A DNA stretch of 64,000 bases from Mycolicibacterium sp. (GTDB lineage Bacteria > Actinomycetota > Actinomycetes > Mycobacteriales > Mycobacteriaceae), in NCBI GenBank assembly GCA_020637165.1, contig JACJWN010000008.1:1-64000 (forward strand). Reading direction: 5' to 3'. The notes below the pieces were generated by a model. It was not told the DNA's origin, ran no database searches, and saw nothing but the letters and a program-made list of their open reading frames with translations. A program made the position numbers and the translations under genes. Positions 15,801-24,107 of the stretch are shown one piece after another (the first letter of the stretch is position 1; every line of letters starts with the position of its first letter).

Positions 15801-18566
15801 ACCAACCGCACCACTGCCAACGGTTTGGGTTCTAACGACGTGCGCGGAGTGTTTGCGCAAGGCAACGCAGTGTTCGCCGCCACAGCGCCGTTCTTCGGCG
15901 TGGGCGGCGGGCTGAGCATCTCCACCGACGGCGGTCAGACTTTTGACAACCGCACCAACGCCAACAGCAACCTGGGGGACGACTTCGTCTCTGCGGTGTA
16001 CGTCGTGGGCGCCACCGTGTACGCCGCCACCGGCGGTGGGTTGAGCATCTCCACCGACAGCGGGACCACCTTCACCAACCGCACCACCGCCGACGGACTG
16101 GGCAACAACCTGGTGCACGGGGTCTACACCGAAGGCACCATCGTGTACGCCGCCACCGGCGGTGGGTTGAGCATCTCCACCGACGGCGGAACAACCTTCA
16201 CCAACCGCACCACCGCCGATGGACTGGGCAACAACGACGTACTCGGCGTGTATGCCCAAGGGTCCAGCATCTACGCCGCCACCGACGGCGGGTTGAGCAT
16301 CTCCACCGACGGCGGAACAACCTTCACCAACTACACCACCGCCGACGGCTTGGGCAGCAACCTGCTGTTCGGCGTTTTCGCGGTGGGCAGCACCGTCTAC
16401 GCGGCCACCTCCGAACCCGGCGGGCTGGGCATTGGCATCCCCTCTGCCGCGGTCGCGGCAGGGCAGAAGGGCGGCAACGGCGGCAACGGTGCGGCCGGGG
16501 GGGCCGGTGGTGCCGGCGGCGCCGGCGGAGCGGCCCCAACTGGGGGTTCGGCGGGAGCGGCCGGTGACGGCGGTGACGGCGGTGACGCCGGTGCGGGAGG
16601 TGCGGGCGGCACCGGGGGCAACGGAGCCGAGGGCTCTACCGCCGCCCTCGATGGCGGTGCCGGCGGCGACGGGGGCAACGGCGGTCTCGCGGGCTCGGCC
16701 GGCCAGGGAGGCGCGGCAGGTGGACCCGGTGCCAATCCCGGCACCACCGGTGCCGCGGGCACGGGCGGCAACGGGGGCAACGGCGGCATGGGCGGCAAAG
16801 GCACGAACGGCGATGCCACCACTCCCAACGGCGGGACCGGCGGGACCGGCGGGACCGGCGGTAACGCGACCGGCACGGGCACTGTCGCGGGGAACGGCGG
16901 GACCGGCGGTGCCGGTGGTGACGGCGCGGCGGGAACGGCCGGCTCGGCGGGGTCAGCTGGCGCCACTGCCGGTGCCGACGGCACAAACGGCGGCGACGGC
17001 GGGACCGGCGGCGACGGCGGGACCGGCGGCAACGGCGGTGCCGCCGGCACCGCCAGCCAGGGAGCCTCGGCCGGGACGGCCGGCAATGGCGGCGACGGGG
17101 GTGCCGCCGGCGTGGGCGGCGCAGGCGGCGCCGGGGGCAACGGGGCCGCCGGCTCTGCCGCCGCCCCGGACGGCGGTGACGGCGGCGACGGGGGCGCCGT
17201 CGGTCTCTGGGGCTCGGCCGGCCAGGGAGGCGCCGCGGGTGGCCCCGGTGCAAATCCCGGTGCCACCGGTGCCATCCCCACCACCGAGGCGAACGGAGGC
17301 CGCGGCGGGAACGGCGGGGTGGGGAACACGTCACAAGGAAGCCTCCCGACGCTGGACACCAGCATCGATGTGGGGGGCTTCCCCGACGTCTCGGCGCTCA
17401 CTCTGGACGGGAGCCGCCTTTATGTCACGAACAACTCCGGCCCCGGCAACAGACCGCAGATCATGGTTATCGACACCGCAACCAACACGTTCTTGCAGGG
17501 AATCCAGTTCACCAACGACAGAGTCCCTTCCTCCCTCGCGTTCGCGCCAGACGGGATGCGACTCTGGGTGACGCGGTACGACACCACGAACCTGGCCATC
17601 CCGGGTGACGTGGTCGTGATCGATACCGTTCCGGGCAGCCCGACCTACAACACGGTGATCCAAACCCTGCCGGCGGTCACTCTGGAACCCGTTGCGGTCG
17701 TATTCAGCACCGATGGGTCCACCGCCTACGTCGCCAGCAAGTCTGCTGCCAGCCCGCAGGTGGTCGTGATCAACACCGCCACCGGAACCACCACAACGAC
17801 CATCAACCTGTCGGGCCCGGTACAAGCGCTCGCAATCAACCCGGTCAGTCCGCGCCTGTACGCGGCGACGTCTGCCGGGCTCTCTCCGGGCATCGTGGAA
17901 ACGATCGATACGGCCACCAACACCACCGTCGGCGCCGGCGTGGCGGTGGGGCTCTTCCCGACAGGATTGGCGGTCACTCCTAGCGGCGCCAGCCTCTACG
18001 TCACCAACACCGCAAGTGACACGGTGACAGTGATCGATACCGCCACCCAGACCGTCACGGACACCATCCCCGTCAGTGGCGGCCCGACCGCCGTGGCGAT
18101 CACCCCGGACGGCACGCTCGCCTATGTCGCCAACGGCGGCGGCGGAACGCTGTCGACGATCAGCATCCCCAGCAACGTGGCACTGGGCACGACCACGATC
18201 GGCCCGCTCCAACGCTGGGTGACGGTCAATGCGACAGGAACGAAACTGTATGTCAGCTATGCGGGCAGTGATGGCAAGGTGGCGGTACTCACTGGCAGCG
18301 CGTTGACCCCGGCGGGCAACGGCGGTGCGGGCGGTGATGGCGGCAATGCAGGCCGCTACGGCGACGGCGGGAGCGGCGCCCCCGGCGGAAACGGCGGAGA
18401 CAGCGCCGGCACCGGCAGCGGCACAGCCGGAACCGCTGGCAGCCCCGGAACCGCCACCCCTTACGGCTTCGGCGGAAGCAGGGGAGTGGGCGGCTTCGGC
18501 GGAACCGGCGCAATCGCCGGTAACGGCGGCAACGGCGGTGACGGCGGTGACGGGGGCACCGGGTAG
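12804..18566 (+). CDS. Giant Sec-secreted PGRS protein with two beta-propeller-like domains, no PE domain
   Basis: 1,920 residues from ATG 12804 (GTG 12801 lies directly before). Residues ~15-45 form a signal peptide ([19 protein letters not shown], Ala-rich cleavage region before DRQGG). Then come a Ser/Ala-rich disordered stretch to ~295; a junction motif with [20 protein letters not shown] (~305-330) and a CTSGAC pair; PGRS block 1 (GGxGGx, ~345-895); six Asp-boxes (STDGGxTF) with seven (V/I)(Y/F)AAT strands (~900-1213); PGRS block 2 to ~1510; seven YVTN-like strands ([42 protein letters not shown]; ~1513-1833); and PGRS block 3 to the end. PE_PGRS proteins normally start with a ~100-residue PE domain for ESX export; here a Sec leader replaces it. 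Function unknown; a surface-displayed binding protein is likely. Confidence 0.85.
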   Translation: MGAAVNSRPVTSGRAAAYVGRIGALAVALGVGSAIAAMPLAAADRQGGQGSTGSSQTGSSQTGSSRTVSSASRAASASRAMPSAAAADLDRASAAELSQPDVPSSHSGSSRARGGSSRVAAAVPDGADRRSTGGGGPAQSAPSGDTGSQHGVTTDALVGLVAASGAASTLPTVDDEVSVGSAPAMSVATSAASVVVAPATVNPGNAAQAAPTAPADAVAPAGGALRGVGSRLLAWLGGGSGGDGPAAAALAWTVAAASRRELGRPTAAGSAAAATSLGEPAGLTAIPTASASAVTAAAVGNPLADLFRFFIGDGTADNPNAGILFGNGYTYTQYEGACTSGACNGGNGGLIGNGGGGYAGGNGGAAGWFGTGGAGGAGVASVNGGVGGNGGAGGLLLGNGGAGGSGAASSTSGAAGGNGGNTGLLSLWGTGGKGGAGGAGGMRGGDGGKGGSAGLVNGVGGIGGAGGDISGTGGEGGNGGAGGTGGLLLGEGGNGGNGGAALDSAGAGNGGNGGAGGDAGQLSLNGAGGTGGAGGAGGDLGLGGGGGVGGRAGVVGNGGTGGDGGVAGGNGGEGGGGGLLLGDGGGGGIGGAARNSGGAGNGGNGGSTGLLSILGYGGYGGDGGVGGVGTNGQNATTPGGNGGDATGAGVGGNGGNGGDGSWVFGAGGNGGAGGSGGTGGNGGNGADGADGTNPGQAGQNGGNGGAGGSAAGGQGGVGGEGRFLLLISSPGTTGNAGTSGSGGVGGNGGAGGRGAAGDATTPDGGAGGKGGTGGNSATGQAGDGGGGGAGGDGYSLAGVAVAGGDGGAGGDGGAGGTGATVGGQGGNGGLGGSGGNGGTTSAAGSSGADGGAGGKGGAGGAGGSVSASTGVGGAGGNGGAGGAGGSGGDGVDGQDGKPAGLAFTTRTTANGLGSTLVQGVYAVGSTVYAATSADTQSSGGLSISTDGGATFVNRTTANGLGSNEVAAVYAEGSSVYAATGPSFGVGGGLGISTDGGVTFTNRTTANGLGSNDVRGVFAQGNAVFAATAPFFGVGGGLSISTDGGQTFDNRTNANSNLGDDFVSAVYVVGATVYAATGGGLSISTDSGTTFTNRTTADGLGNNLVHGVYTEGTIVYAATGGGLSISTDGGTTFTNRTTADGLGNNDVLGVYAQGSSIYAATDGGLSISTDGGTTFTNYTTADGLGSNLLFGVFAVGSTVYAATSEPGGLGIGIPSAAVAAGQKGGNGGNGAAGGAGGAGGAGGAAPTGGSAGAAGDGGDGGDAGAGGAGGTGGNGAEGSTAALDGGAGGDGGNGGLAGSAGQGGAAGGPGANPGTTGAAGTGGNGGNGGMGGKGTNGDATTPNGGTGGTGGTGGNATGTGTVAGNGGTGGAGGDGAAGTAGSAGSAGATAGADGTNGGDGGTGGDGGTGGNGGAAGTASQGASAGTAGNGGDGGAAGVGGAGGAGGNGAAGSAAAPDGGDGGDGGAVGLWGSAGQGGAAGGPGANPGATGAIPTTEANGGRGGNGGVGNTSQGSLPTLDTSIDVGGFPDVSALTLDGSRLYVTNNSGPGNRPQIMVIDTATNTFLQGIQFTNDRVPSSLAFAPDGMRLWVTRYDTTNLAIPGDVVVIDTVPGSPTYNTVIQTLPAVTLEPVAVVFSTDGSTAYVASKSAASPQVVVINTATGTTTTTINLSGPVQALAINPVSPRLYAATSAGLSPGIVETIDTATNTTVGAGVAVGLFPTGLAVTPSGASLYVTNTASDTVTVIDTATQTVTDTIPVSGGPTAVAITPDGTLAYVANGGGGTLSTISIPSNVALGTTTIGPLQRWVTVNATGTKLYVSYAGSDGKVAVLTGSALTPAGNGGAGGDGGNAGRYGDGGSGAPGGNGGDSAGTGSGTAGTAGSPGTATPYGFGGSRGVGGFGGTGAIAGNGGNGGDGGDGGTG
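15505..16440 (+). repeat. Asp-box repeat region inside the PGRS gene
   Basis: Seven units of ~41-52 codons, six with STD(G/S)GxTF followed by xNRTTAxGLG and a VYAAT strand. Units 4-6 are nearly identical at DNA level (for example GGCGGTGGGTTGAGCATC at 16031 and at 16160), pointing to recent tandem duplication. Seven units suit a seven-bladed propeller. Confidence 0.75.
17340..18300 (+). repeat. YVTN-type beta-propeller repeat region inside the PGRS gene
   Basis: Seven degenerate units of ~40-50 codons carrying an LYVTN-like strand, several followed by (V/M)VIDTAT and by xxLAxxPDG. This is the YVTN/YncE seven-bladed propeller pattern. It sits between the second and third GGxGGx blocks. Confidence 0.75.
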
Positions 18567-18780
18567 GGCTGGGCTATCCGGCTCTGCCGTATCTGGGTAC
18601 AACACGCACGAATGGAACCGGGGTGGCAACGGCCGACCCGGTCAGCGCCGACGGCACCAGGGGCGATTCCACGACCCCAAGATAGCGAGATCTCAACGAC
18701 CACCAGCGGGTAGAAAGGGGACTCGGCAGCCCAGGTCCCCAATCCGCGGCGAAATGACGGTTGGAACCACCCAACCCTCA
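18567..18780. other. Spacer after the PGRS gene
   Basis: No gene supported. It separates the PGRS stop from the terminator of the oppositely oriented tRNA-Leu. GC content is lower than in the flanking genes. Confidence 0.4.
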
Positions 18781-18820
18781 CCAAACACAAAGGTCACGAC
18801 CTCTTTAGAGTTCGTGACCT
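18781..18820 (-). terminator. Intrinsic terminator of tRNA-Leu
   Basis: AGGTCACGA (18791-18799) and TCGTGACCT (18812-18820) make a 9-bp stem, extended inside by CTCT/AGAG. On the minus strand it is followed by TTTGTGTTTGG. It lies 28 bp downstream of the tRNA and is one of the clearest hairpin-plus-T terminators in the window. Confidence 0.75.
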
Positions 18821-18848
18821 CAGCGCTCGCAGTTCGTGGAACCGCTCG

Positions 18849-18934
18849 TGGTGGGCGAAGGGGGACTTGAACCCCCACGTCCCGAAGGACACTGGCACCT
18901 GAAGCCAGCGCGTCTGCCATTCCGCCACTCGCCC
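18849..18934 (-). tRNA. leuT: tRNA-Leu (CAG)
   Basis: 86 nt with encoded CCA at 18851-18849. The acceptor GGGCGAG pairs with TTCGCCC. The anticodon stem CTGGC/GCCAG encloses loop TTCAGGT (anticodon CAG). A long variable arm (TGTCCTTCGGGAC) marks a class II tRNA, and the T arm is GGGGGTTCAAGTCCCCC. M. tuberculosis has leuT at the same place near fhaA. Confidence 0.95.
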
Positions 18935-19150
18935 AGAACGACTGCGGGAGCCTATCACGGGGATCCCCCCTGCCCCCAACCGCGCTGAGCGGAGAAGGCA
19001 CCACCGGGCGCCGGGAAAATCCTCAATGAACTGGGTCAATCCGAATCCGGGAGGTGTCCTGCGGGTTTGTCGCCGGCCTCGGCCGATATCATGGCGAAAA
19101 CGGTGCAGCCCCGTGGTGGAAGTCGGGGCGCTATCGAGGTAGGCGGTCCG

Positions 19151-20536
19151 ATGGGAAACCAGAGGGGTCTGGCTCAACGCATCGAGCGCATGCTCGAGGA
19201 CGGCGTGGGGGATGCCTTCGCCCGGGTTTTCGGCGGGCCGATCGTTCCCCAGGAGATCGAATCGTTGCTGAGGCGGGAGGCCTCCGACGGTGTGCGGAGG
19301 CTGGCAGGCGAACGGTTTTTGGCTCCCAACGACTACGTCATTACCCTCAGTGCGTCCGACTACAACAACGTAATCGCCGATCTTGATATCACCTCGGACA
19401 CATTTGCCAAGCACCTGGCGGGATATATAGGTGATCAGGGCTGGCAGACGTACGGTGAGGTGGTCGTCCGGTTCGAGCAGGCCGACGGGCTGCATACCGG
19501 CCAGTTCCGCGCTCGAGCCGTCGTCAACCCTGACGCCGACCCCCGCCCGTCCGCTTCCACATCCCGACCGCCAGAATCGAAACGTGCGTCCACTGCAGAA
19601 CCAGGAGTGCCAGCGATGACCGACAACCCCAGCTACCGCGGCCAGGGTCGCCCCGGCGACGAGTATTACGACGAGCAGTATGGTCGGCCGCAGGAGGATC
19701 CCCGCGCGGGCGCACCGGAGCAGCAGCGGCCTCCGTACCCGCCGGAGCAGGGCTACGCACCGGGCTATGAGCAGGGCGGCTACCCGCCCCGGCAGGGGTA
19801 CGCCGAGCAGGGCTACGGCTATCCGCAGCAGCCGGCCGGCTACGGCCCCGGCCATGACCAGGGGTACCGGCCCGCGCCACAGGGCTACGGGCCTCCGCCC
19901 CAGTACGGCCCGCCCCCCGGCACCGGCTACCCGCCCCCGGCAGGGGACTACGACTACGGTCGGCAGGCACCTGGCCGCCACGAGGAGCCGGCGCACGGCC
20001 GCCACGACCAGCGCCCCGGCTACCCCGAACCCGGCTATCAGCAGCCCGGCTATCAACAGCCCGGGTACCCCCGGCCCGAATACGGGCAGCCCGAGTATGG
20101 ACGTTACGAGCAGGGCGGCTACCCGCCCCCGCCGCCGGCCCCGGCGCCGGCCGCTCCTGACTACGACTACGGGCAACAGTCGCCGAGTGGGTACGGCAGT
20201 TTCGCCCCACCCGCCGCCCCGGCAGCGGAGAGCGAGTACGCGGCCGGTGGCCACGGTGTCACCCTGCAGCTCGACGACGGCAGCGGCCGCACCTACCAGC
20301 TCCGCGAGGGCGCCAATGTGATCGGCCGCGGCCAGGACGCCCAGTTCAGGCTTCCCGACACCGGGGTCTCGCGCCGGCATCTGGAGATCCGCTGGGACGG
20401 ACAGGTCGCGATGTTGCAGGACCTGAACTCGACCAACGGCACTACGGTCAACAACGCACCGGTCCAGGAATGGCAGCTAGCCGACGGCGACGTCATCCGG
20501 CTCGGGCATTCCGAGATCGTCGTTCGTCTGCACTGA
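19151..20536 (+). CDS. fhaA: FHA-domain protein FhaA
   Basis: 461 residues; ATG 19151 is chosen because MGNQRGLAQRIERMLED matches the known FhaA start. Residues ~1-125 are the DUF3662 domain (DAFARVFGGPIVPQEIESLL). Residues ~160-365 are a disordered Tyr/Gly/Pro/Gln-rich repeat region (QQPGYQQPGYPRPEYG type). The C-terminal ~95 residues are an FHA domain with VIGRGQDAQ, VSRRHLEI and DLNSTNGTTVN, which bind phosphothreonine. In M. tuberculosis FhaA is a PknB target that docks phosphorylated MurJ and CwlM and modulates lipid II export; both partners are encoded at 56625-60029 and 52967-54214 here. First gene of the fhaA-pknB run. Confidence 0.93.
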   Translation: MGNQRGLAQRIERMLEDGVGDAFARVFGGPIVPQEIESLLRREASDGVRRLAGERFLAPNDYVITLSASDYNNVIADLDITSDTFAKHLAGYIGDQGWQTYGEVVVRFEQADGLHTGQFRARAVVNPDADPRPSASTSRPPESKRASTAEPGVPAMTDNPSYRGQGRPGDEYYDEQYGRPQEDPRAGAPEQQRPPYPPEQGYAPGYEQGGYPPRQGYAEQGYGYPQQPAGYGPGHDQGYRPAPQGYGPPPQYGPPPGTGYPPPAGDYDYGRQAPGRHEEPAHGRHDQRPGYPEPGYQQPGYQQPGYPRPEYGQPEYGRYEQGGYPPPPPAPAPAAPDYDYGQQSPSGYGSFAPPAAPAAESEYAAGGHGVTLQLDDGSGRTYQLREGANVIGRGQDAQFRLPDTGVSRRHLEIRWDGQVAMLQDLNSTNGTTVNNAPVQEWQLADGDVIRLGHSEIVVRLH

Positions 20537-20572
20537 AGCCACCCCGGACTCGGGCACTCGGAGACGGGCGCG

Positions 20573-20586
20573 GGCCGGGCCCGGCC
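20573..20586. repeat. 14-bp perfect palindrome between fhaA and fhaB
   Basis: GGCCGGGCCCGGCC in the 139-bp fhaA-fhaB spacer. It could fold as a GC hairpin, but there is no T-tract, so transcription attenuation is only a possibility. Confidence 0.35.
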
Positions 20587-20675
20587 GCTTCACCCCCAAG
20601 CGGTCGGGCACCCCAGTATCCTGTGACGTTGCCGAAGCCGGCTACGGGCACGACAGGAGAACGGAGGGCCGTCGC

Positions 20676-21143
20676 ATACAGGGTTTAGTTCTGCAGCTGA
20701 CGCGCGCCGGCTTCCTGCTGTTGCTGTGGCTGTTCATCTGGTCGGTGTTGCGTATCCTGCGCACCGACATCTACGCCCCCACCGGGGCGGTCATGGTGCG
20801 GCGCGGCCTGCCGTTGCGCGGAGCCCGCTCACCCCGTCGTCACAACCGGAGCGCCGCGCGCTACCTGGTGGTGACCGAGGGCGCGCTGGCCGGCACCCGG
20901 ATCAGCTTGGGCTCCCAGCCGGTGCTGCTCGGTCGTGCCGATGACTCGACACTGGTACTCACCGACGACTACGCCTCGACCCGTCACGCCCGGCTGTCAC
21001 CCCGCGGCCAGGACTGGTTCGTCGAGGATCTCGGCTCCACCAACGGCACCTACCTGGACCGCTCGAAGGTGACCACCGCGGTCCGGGTGCCGATCGGTAC
21101 GCCGGTGCACGTCGGCAAGACGGTAATCGAGTTGCGTCCGTGA
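20676..21143 (+). CDS. fhaB: FHA-domain protein FhaB (FipA), apparent ATA start
   Basis: Starting at ATA 20676 the product has 155 residues, the size of M. tuberculosis FhaB, and begins (I/M)QGLVLQLTRAGF as that protein does. GGAGGG at 20663-20668 sits 7 nt upstream, ideal spacing. No ATG, GTG or TTG occurs in frame between the upstream region and TTG 20721, which would remove 15 residues and part of the membrane anchor (FLLLLWLFIWSVL). The C-terminal FHA domain has LLGRADDSTL, STRHARLS and DLGSTNGTYLD. FhaB/FipA links PknA/PknB signalling to FtsZ and FtsQ. Its stop overlaps the pstP start. Confidence 0.85.
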   Translation: MQGLVLQLTRAGFLLLLWLFIWSVLRILRTDIYAPTGAVMVRRGLPLRGARSPRRHNRSAARYLVVTEGALAGTRISLGSQPVLLGRADDSTLVLTDDYASTRHARLSPRGQDWFVEDLGSTNGTYLDRSKVTTAVRVPIGTPVHVGKTVIELRP

Positions 21144-22687
21144 CACTGACCCTGCGCTACGCCGCCCGCAGCGACCGCGGACTTGTCCGCGCCAACAACG
21201 AGGATTCGGTCTACGCCGGCCCGCGTCTACTGGCACTGGCCGACGGCATGGGTGGGCACGCCGCCGGCGAAGTGGCCTCGCAGTTGGTGATCGCCGCGCT
21301 GGCTCAACTCGACAACGACGATCCGGGCGGCGATCTGCTCGGCAAGCTCGACCGTGCAGTACGGGTGGGCAATTCCGCGATCGGCGAGCAGGTCGAGCAG
21401 GACCCTGACCTTGACGGGATGGGCACGACGCTCACTGCGATCCTGTTCGCCGGCGACCGGCTGGGCCTGGTCCACATCGGCGATTCCCGCGGCTATCTTC
21501 TGCGCGACGGTGAACTGACCCAGATCACCAAGGACGACACCTTCGTCCAGACACTCGTCGACGAGGGCCGGATTACCGCGGACGAGGCCCACAGCCACCC
21601 GCAGCGGTCATTGATCATGCGGGCGCTGACCGGACATGAGGTTGAGCCGACGCTGATCATGCGTGAGGCCCGGGAAGGGGATCGCTACCTGCTGTGCTCG
21701 GACGGTCTGTCGGATCCGGTCAGGCACGACACCATTCTCGAAGCGATGCAGATCCCGGAGGTCGAGGCGGCCGCTGAGCGACTCATCGAACTGGCCTTGC
21801 GCGGCGGCGGACCGGACAACGTCACGGTCGTGGTGGCCGATGTGGTCGACAACGACTACGCCGGGCAGACCCAGCCCATCCTGGCCGGCGCGGTGTCCGC
21901 CGACGATGACGACGATGCCGCCCCGCCGAACACCGCCGCCGGCCGTGCCTCGGCGATCGCCCCCCGCCCCCCCGCGGCGAAGAAGGTCGCTCCTGAACAG
22001 GATCCACCGCCCAAGCCCCGGTCACGGAAGCGAACCCTGCTGGCCGCCGCCCTGGTGCTGCTGATCGCCCTTGGCGGGCTGGGCATCGGCTACAAGATCA
22101 TCCGCGGCTACTACTACGTCAGCGCCGACGGCGAGACCGTCGCCATTATGCGCGGCGTCCAGGGCTCGGTCCTCGGAATCCCGCTGCAGAGCCCGTACCT
22201 GCTCGGCTGTATCAACGACCGCGGTGAGCTGTCCCAGATCAGCTACGGCCAGGACCACGCCGGGATGGGCTGTGAACTGATGCGGCTGCAGGATCTGCGC
22301 CCCTCGGCCCGTGAACAGGTATCCACCGGGCTGCCGGCCGGAAGCCTCGACGAGGCGATCGGCCAGTTGAACGAACTGGCTCGCGGTTCCCTGCTGCCGT
22401 TGTGCGCGCCGCCGCCGACCCCGTCGCGAAGTACCGCCTCCACTTCCCCACGCAGCGTGACGCCCTCGCCGCCGAGCTCGACGAGCACGGAGACCACGAC
22501 CACTACAACCGCGGCGCCCGCTACAACCACGGCGCCGGGTACGACGACGACAACCTCGACGACCGCGCCGACCACAACGGCGTCCGGAACGGGGACATCA
22601 GGGACGCCGGCGTCGCCGACCTCCCCGGTGACCACCCTGCCCGCCGCACCGCAGAAACCGGGCACCGACTGCCGGGCGGCGGCATGA
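21140..22687 (+). CDS. pstP: PP2C-type Ser/Thr phosphatase PstP
   Basis: 515 residues. GTG 21140 overlaps the fhaB stop (GTGA). The cytosolic PP2C domain (residues 1-~240) has RANNEDSV, ADGMGGHAAGE, HIGDSRGY and GGPDNVTVVVAD with the metal-binding aspartates. A basic Pro linker precedes one membrane helix (TLLAAALVLLIALGGLGIG, ~298-318), followed by an extracellular domain of ~110 residues. The last ~75 residues are almost only Thr, Ser, Ala and Pro, a mucin-like tail likely O-mannosylated. PstP removes phosphates placed by PknA and PknB, encoded downstream in the same operon, and acts on CwlM and PbpA. Confidence 0.93.
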   Translation: MTLTLRYAARSDRGLVRANNEDSVYAGPRLLALADGMGGHAAGEVASQLVIAALAQLDNDDPGGDLLGKLDRAVRVGNSAIGEQVEQDPDLDGMGTTLTAILFAGDRLGLVHIGDSRGYLLRDGELTQITKDDTFVQTLVDEGRITADEAHSHPQRSLIMRALTGHEVEPTLIMREAREGDRYLLCSDGLSDPVRHDTILEAMQIPEVEAAAERLIELALRGGGPDNVTVVVADVVDNDYAGQTQPILAGAVSADDDDDAAPPNTAAGRASAIAPRPPAAKKVAPEQDPPPKPRSRKRTLLAAALVLLIALGGLGIGYKIIRGYYYVSADGETVAIMRGVQGSVLGIPLQSPYLLGCINDRGELSQISYGQDHAGMGCELMRLQDLRPSAREQVSTGLPAGSLDEAIGQLNELARGSLLPLCAPPPTPSRSTASTSPRSVTPSPPSSTSTETTTTTTAAPATTTAPGTTTTTSTTAPTTTASGTGTSGTPASPTSPVTTLPAAPQKPGTDCRAAA

Positions 22688-22712
22688 CGGTAAACCCGGA
22701 GGCTGCGCGGTT

Positions 22713-24107
22713 ATGACGACGGCGCCCCAGTCTCCCGTTCGCATCACCCCGCCACTTCCGAACCGCCGCAACTCCGAACTGGTGTTGCTGTGCTTCGCCA
22801 CGTTCATTACCGGCGTCGCCCTGCTGATCGTGGAGGCCAACCAGGAACAGGGCGTGCGCTGGGACCTGCTCAGCTACACCCTGGCGTTTCTGACCCTGTT
22901 CGTCTGCGCGCACCTGGTGATCCGGCGCTACGCCCCCTATGCCGACCCGCTGCTGCTGCCCGTGGTGGCGTTGCTGAACGGTCTGGGGCTGGTGCTCATC
23001 CACCGACTCGACCTGGTCCCGGGCTCATCGGAGGGGCCCAGCGCGCAACAGCAGATGCTGTGGACACTGGTCGGGGTCATCGGCTTCTCCCTGGTGGTGG
23101 CCTTCCTCAACGACCACCGGATGCTGGCCCGCTACGACTACATCTGCGGGGCGGTCGGTCTGGTGCTGCTGGCCATCCCCGCCCTGCTGCCGGCCAGCCT
23201 GTCCGAGACCAACGGCGCCAAGATCTGGATTCGCCTGCCCGGCTTCAGCATTCAGCCCGCAGAGTTCTCGAAGATACTGCTACTGATCTTCTTCGCCGGG
23301 GTGCTGGTAGCCAAACGCCACCTGTTCACCAGCGCGGGCAAGCATTTCCTCGGCATGGATCTGCCGCGTCCGCGCGACCTGGCGCCGCTCTTGGCCGCCT
23401 GGATCATCTCGGTCGGGGTGATGGTCTTCGAGAAGGACCTCGGTACCTCCCTTCTGCTGTACGCCTCGTTCCTTGTGATGGTCTACATCGCGACGGAACG
23501 GCTCAGCTGGGTGGTGATCGGACTCGGTCTGTTCGCGGCGGGAAGTGTGATGGCCTATCACCTTTTCGGCCACGTTCGCGACCGGGTGCAGACCTGGCTG
23601 GACCCGTTCGCCGATCCGGAAGGCGCCGGTTACCAGGTGGTGCAGTCCCAGTTCAGCTTCGCAACCGGGGGAGTGTTCGGCACCGGGTTGGGCAACGGGC
23701 AGCCCGGAACAGTGCCGGCCGCGTCGACCGACTTCATCATCGCCGTCGTCGGCGAGGAGCTCGGGCTGGTGGGTCTGGCCGGCGTCCTGATGCTCTACAC
23801 CATCGTGATCGTGCGCGGCCTGCGCACCGCCATCGCGGTGCGGGACAGTTTCGGCAAACTGCTGGCGGCGGGGCTGGCCTCGACGTTGGGCATCCAGCTG
23901 TTCATCGTCGTCGGTGGCGTCACCGGGCTCATCCCGCTCACCGGACTGACCACTCCGTGGATGTCCTACGGCGGTTCCTCCCTGGTCGCCAACTACCTGC
24001 TGCTGGCCATCCTGGTCCGGATCTCTCACGCGGCTCGCCGGCCGCTGAACACCAGTCAGCGCACCCCGATCGCGGCCGCGCACACCGAGGTGATCGGCCG
24101 GTCATGA
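22713..24107 (+). CDS. rodA: SEDS peptidoglycan glycosyltransferase RodA
   Basis: 464 residues; ATG 22713 lies 10 nt after GGAGG (22698-22702). About ten to twelve membrane helices carry SEDS-family signatures: GAKIWIRLPGFSIQPAEFSK and, late, the GLTTPWMSYGGSS motif. RodA polymerises lipid II for wall elongation and works with the class B PBP encoded next, whose start overlaps its stop (ATGA). Mtb Rv0017c equivalent. Confidence 0.93.
   Translation: MTTAPQSPVRITPPLPNRRNSELVLLCFATFITGVALLIVEANQEQGVRWDLLSYTLAFLTLFVCAHLVIRRYAPYADPLLLPVVALLNGLGLVLIHRLDLVPGSSEGPSAQQQMLWTLVGVIGFSLVVAFLNDHRMLARYDYICGAVGLVLLAIPALLPASLSETNGAKIWIRLPGFSIQPAEFSKILLLIFFAGVLVAKRHLFTSAGKHFLGMDLPRPRDLAPLLAAWIISVGVMVFEKDLGTSLLLYASFLVMVYIATERLSWVVIGLGLFAAGSVMAYHLFGHVRDRVQTWLDPFADPEGAGYQVVQSQFSFATGGVFGTGLGNGQPGTVPAASTDFIIAVVGEELGLVGLAGVLMLYTIVIVRGLRTAIAVRDSFGKLLAAGLASTLGIQLFIVVGGVTGLIPLTGLTTPWMSYGGSSLVANYLLLAILVRISHAARRPLNTSQRTPIAAAHTEVIGRS

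Noticed and set aside
12835-18629. Several Pro- or Arg-rich frames antisense to the PGRS gene
   Set aside because: GGxGGx codons read as Pro/Arg/Ala on other frames; no start signals or family motifs.
18849-18934. Integrated element attached to tRNA-Leu
   Set aside because: No integrase gene and no second copy of the tRNA 3' end were seen in the window.
20721-21143. fhaB starting at TTG 20721
   Set aside because: It would cut 15 conserved residues and part of the membrane anchor, and lacks a ribosome site; ATA 20676 fits better.
22790-24103. Long N-terminal extension of pbpA running through rodA in another frame
   Set aside because: RodA is the real product there; PbpA starts at the ATGA junction and then has exactly the expected length.
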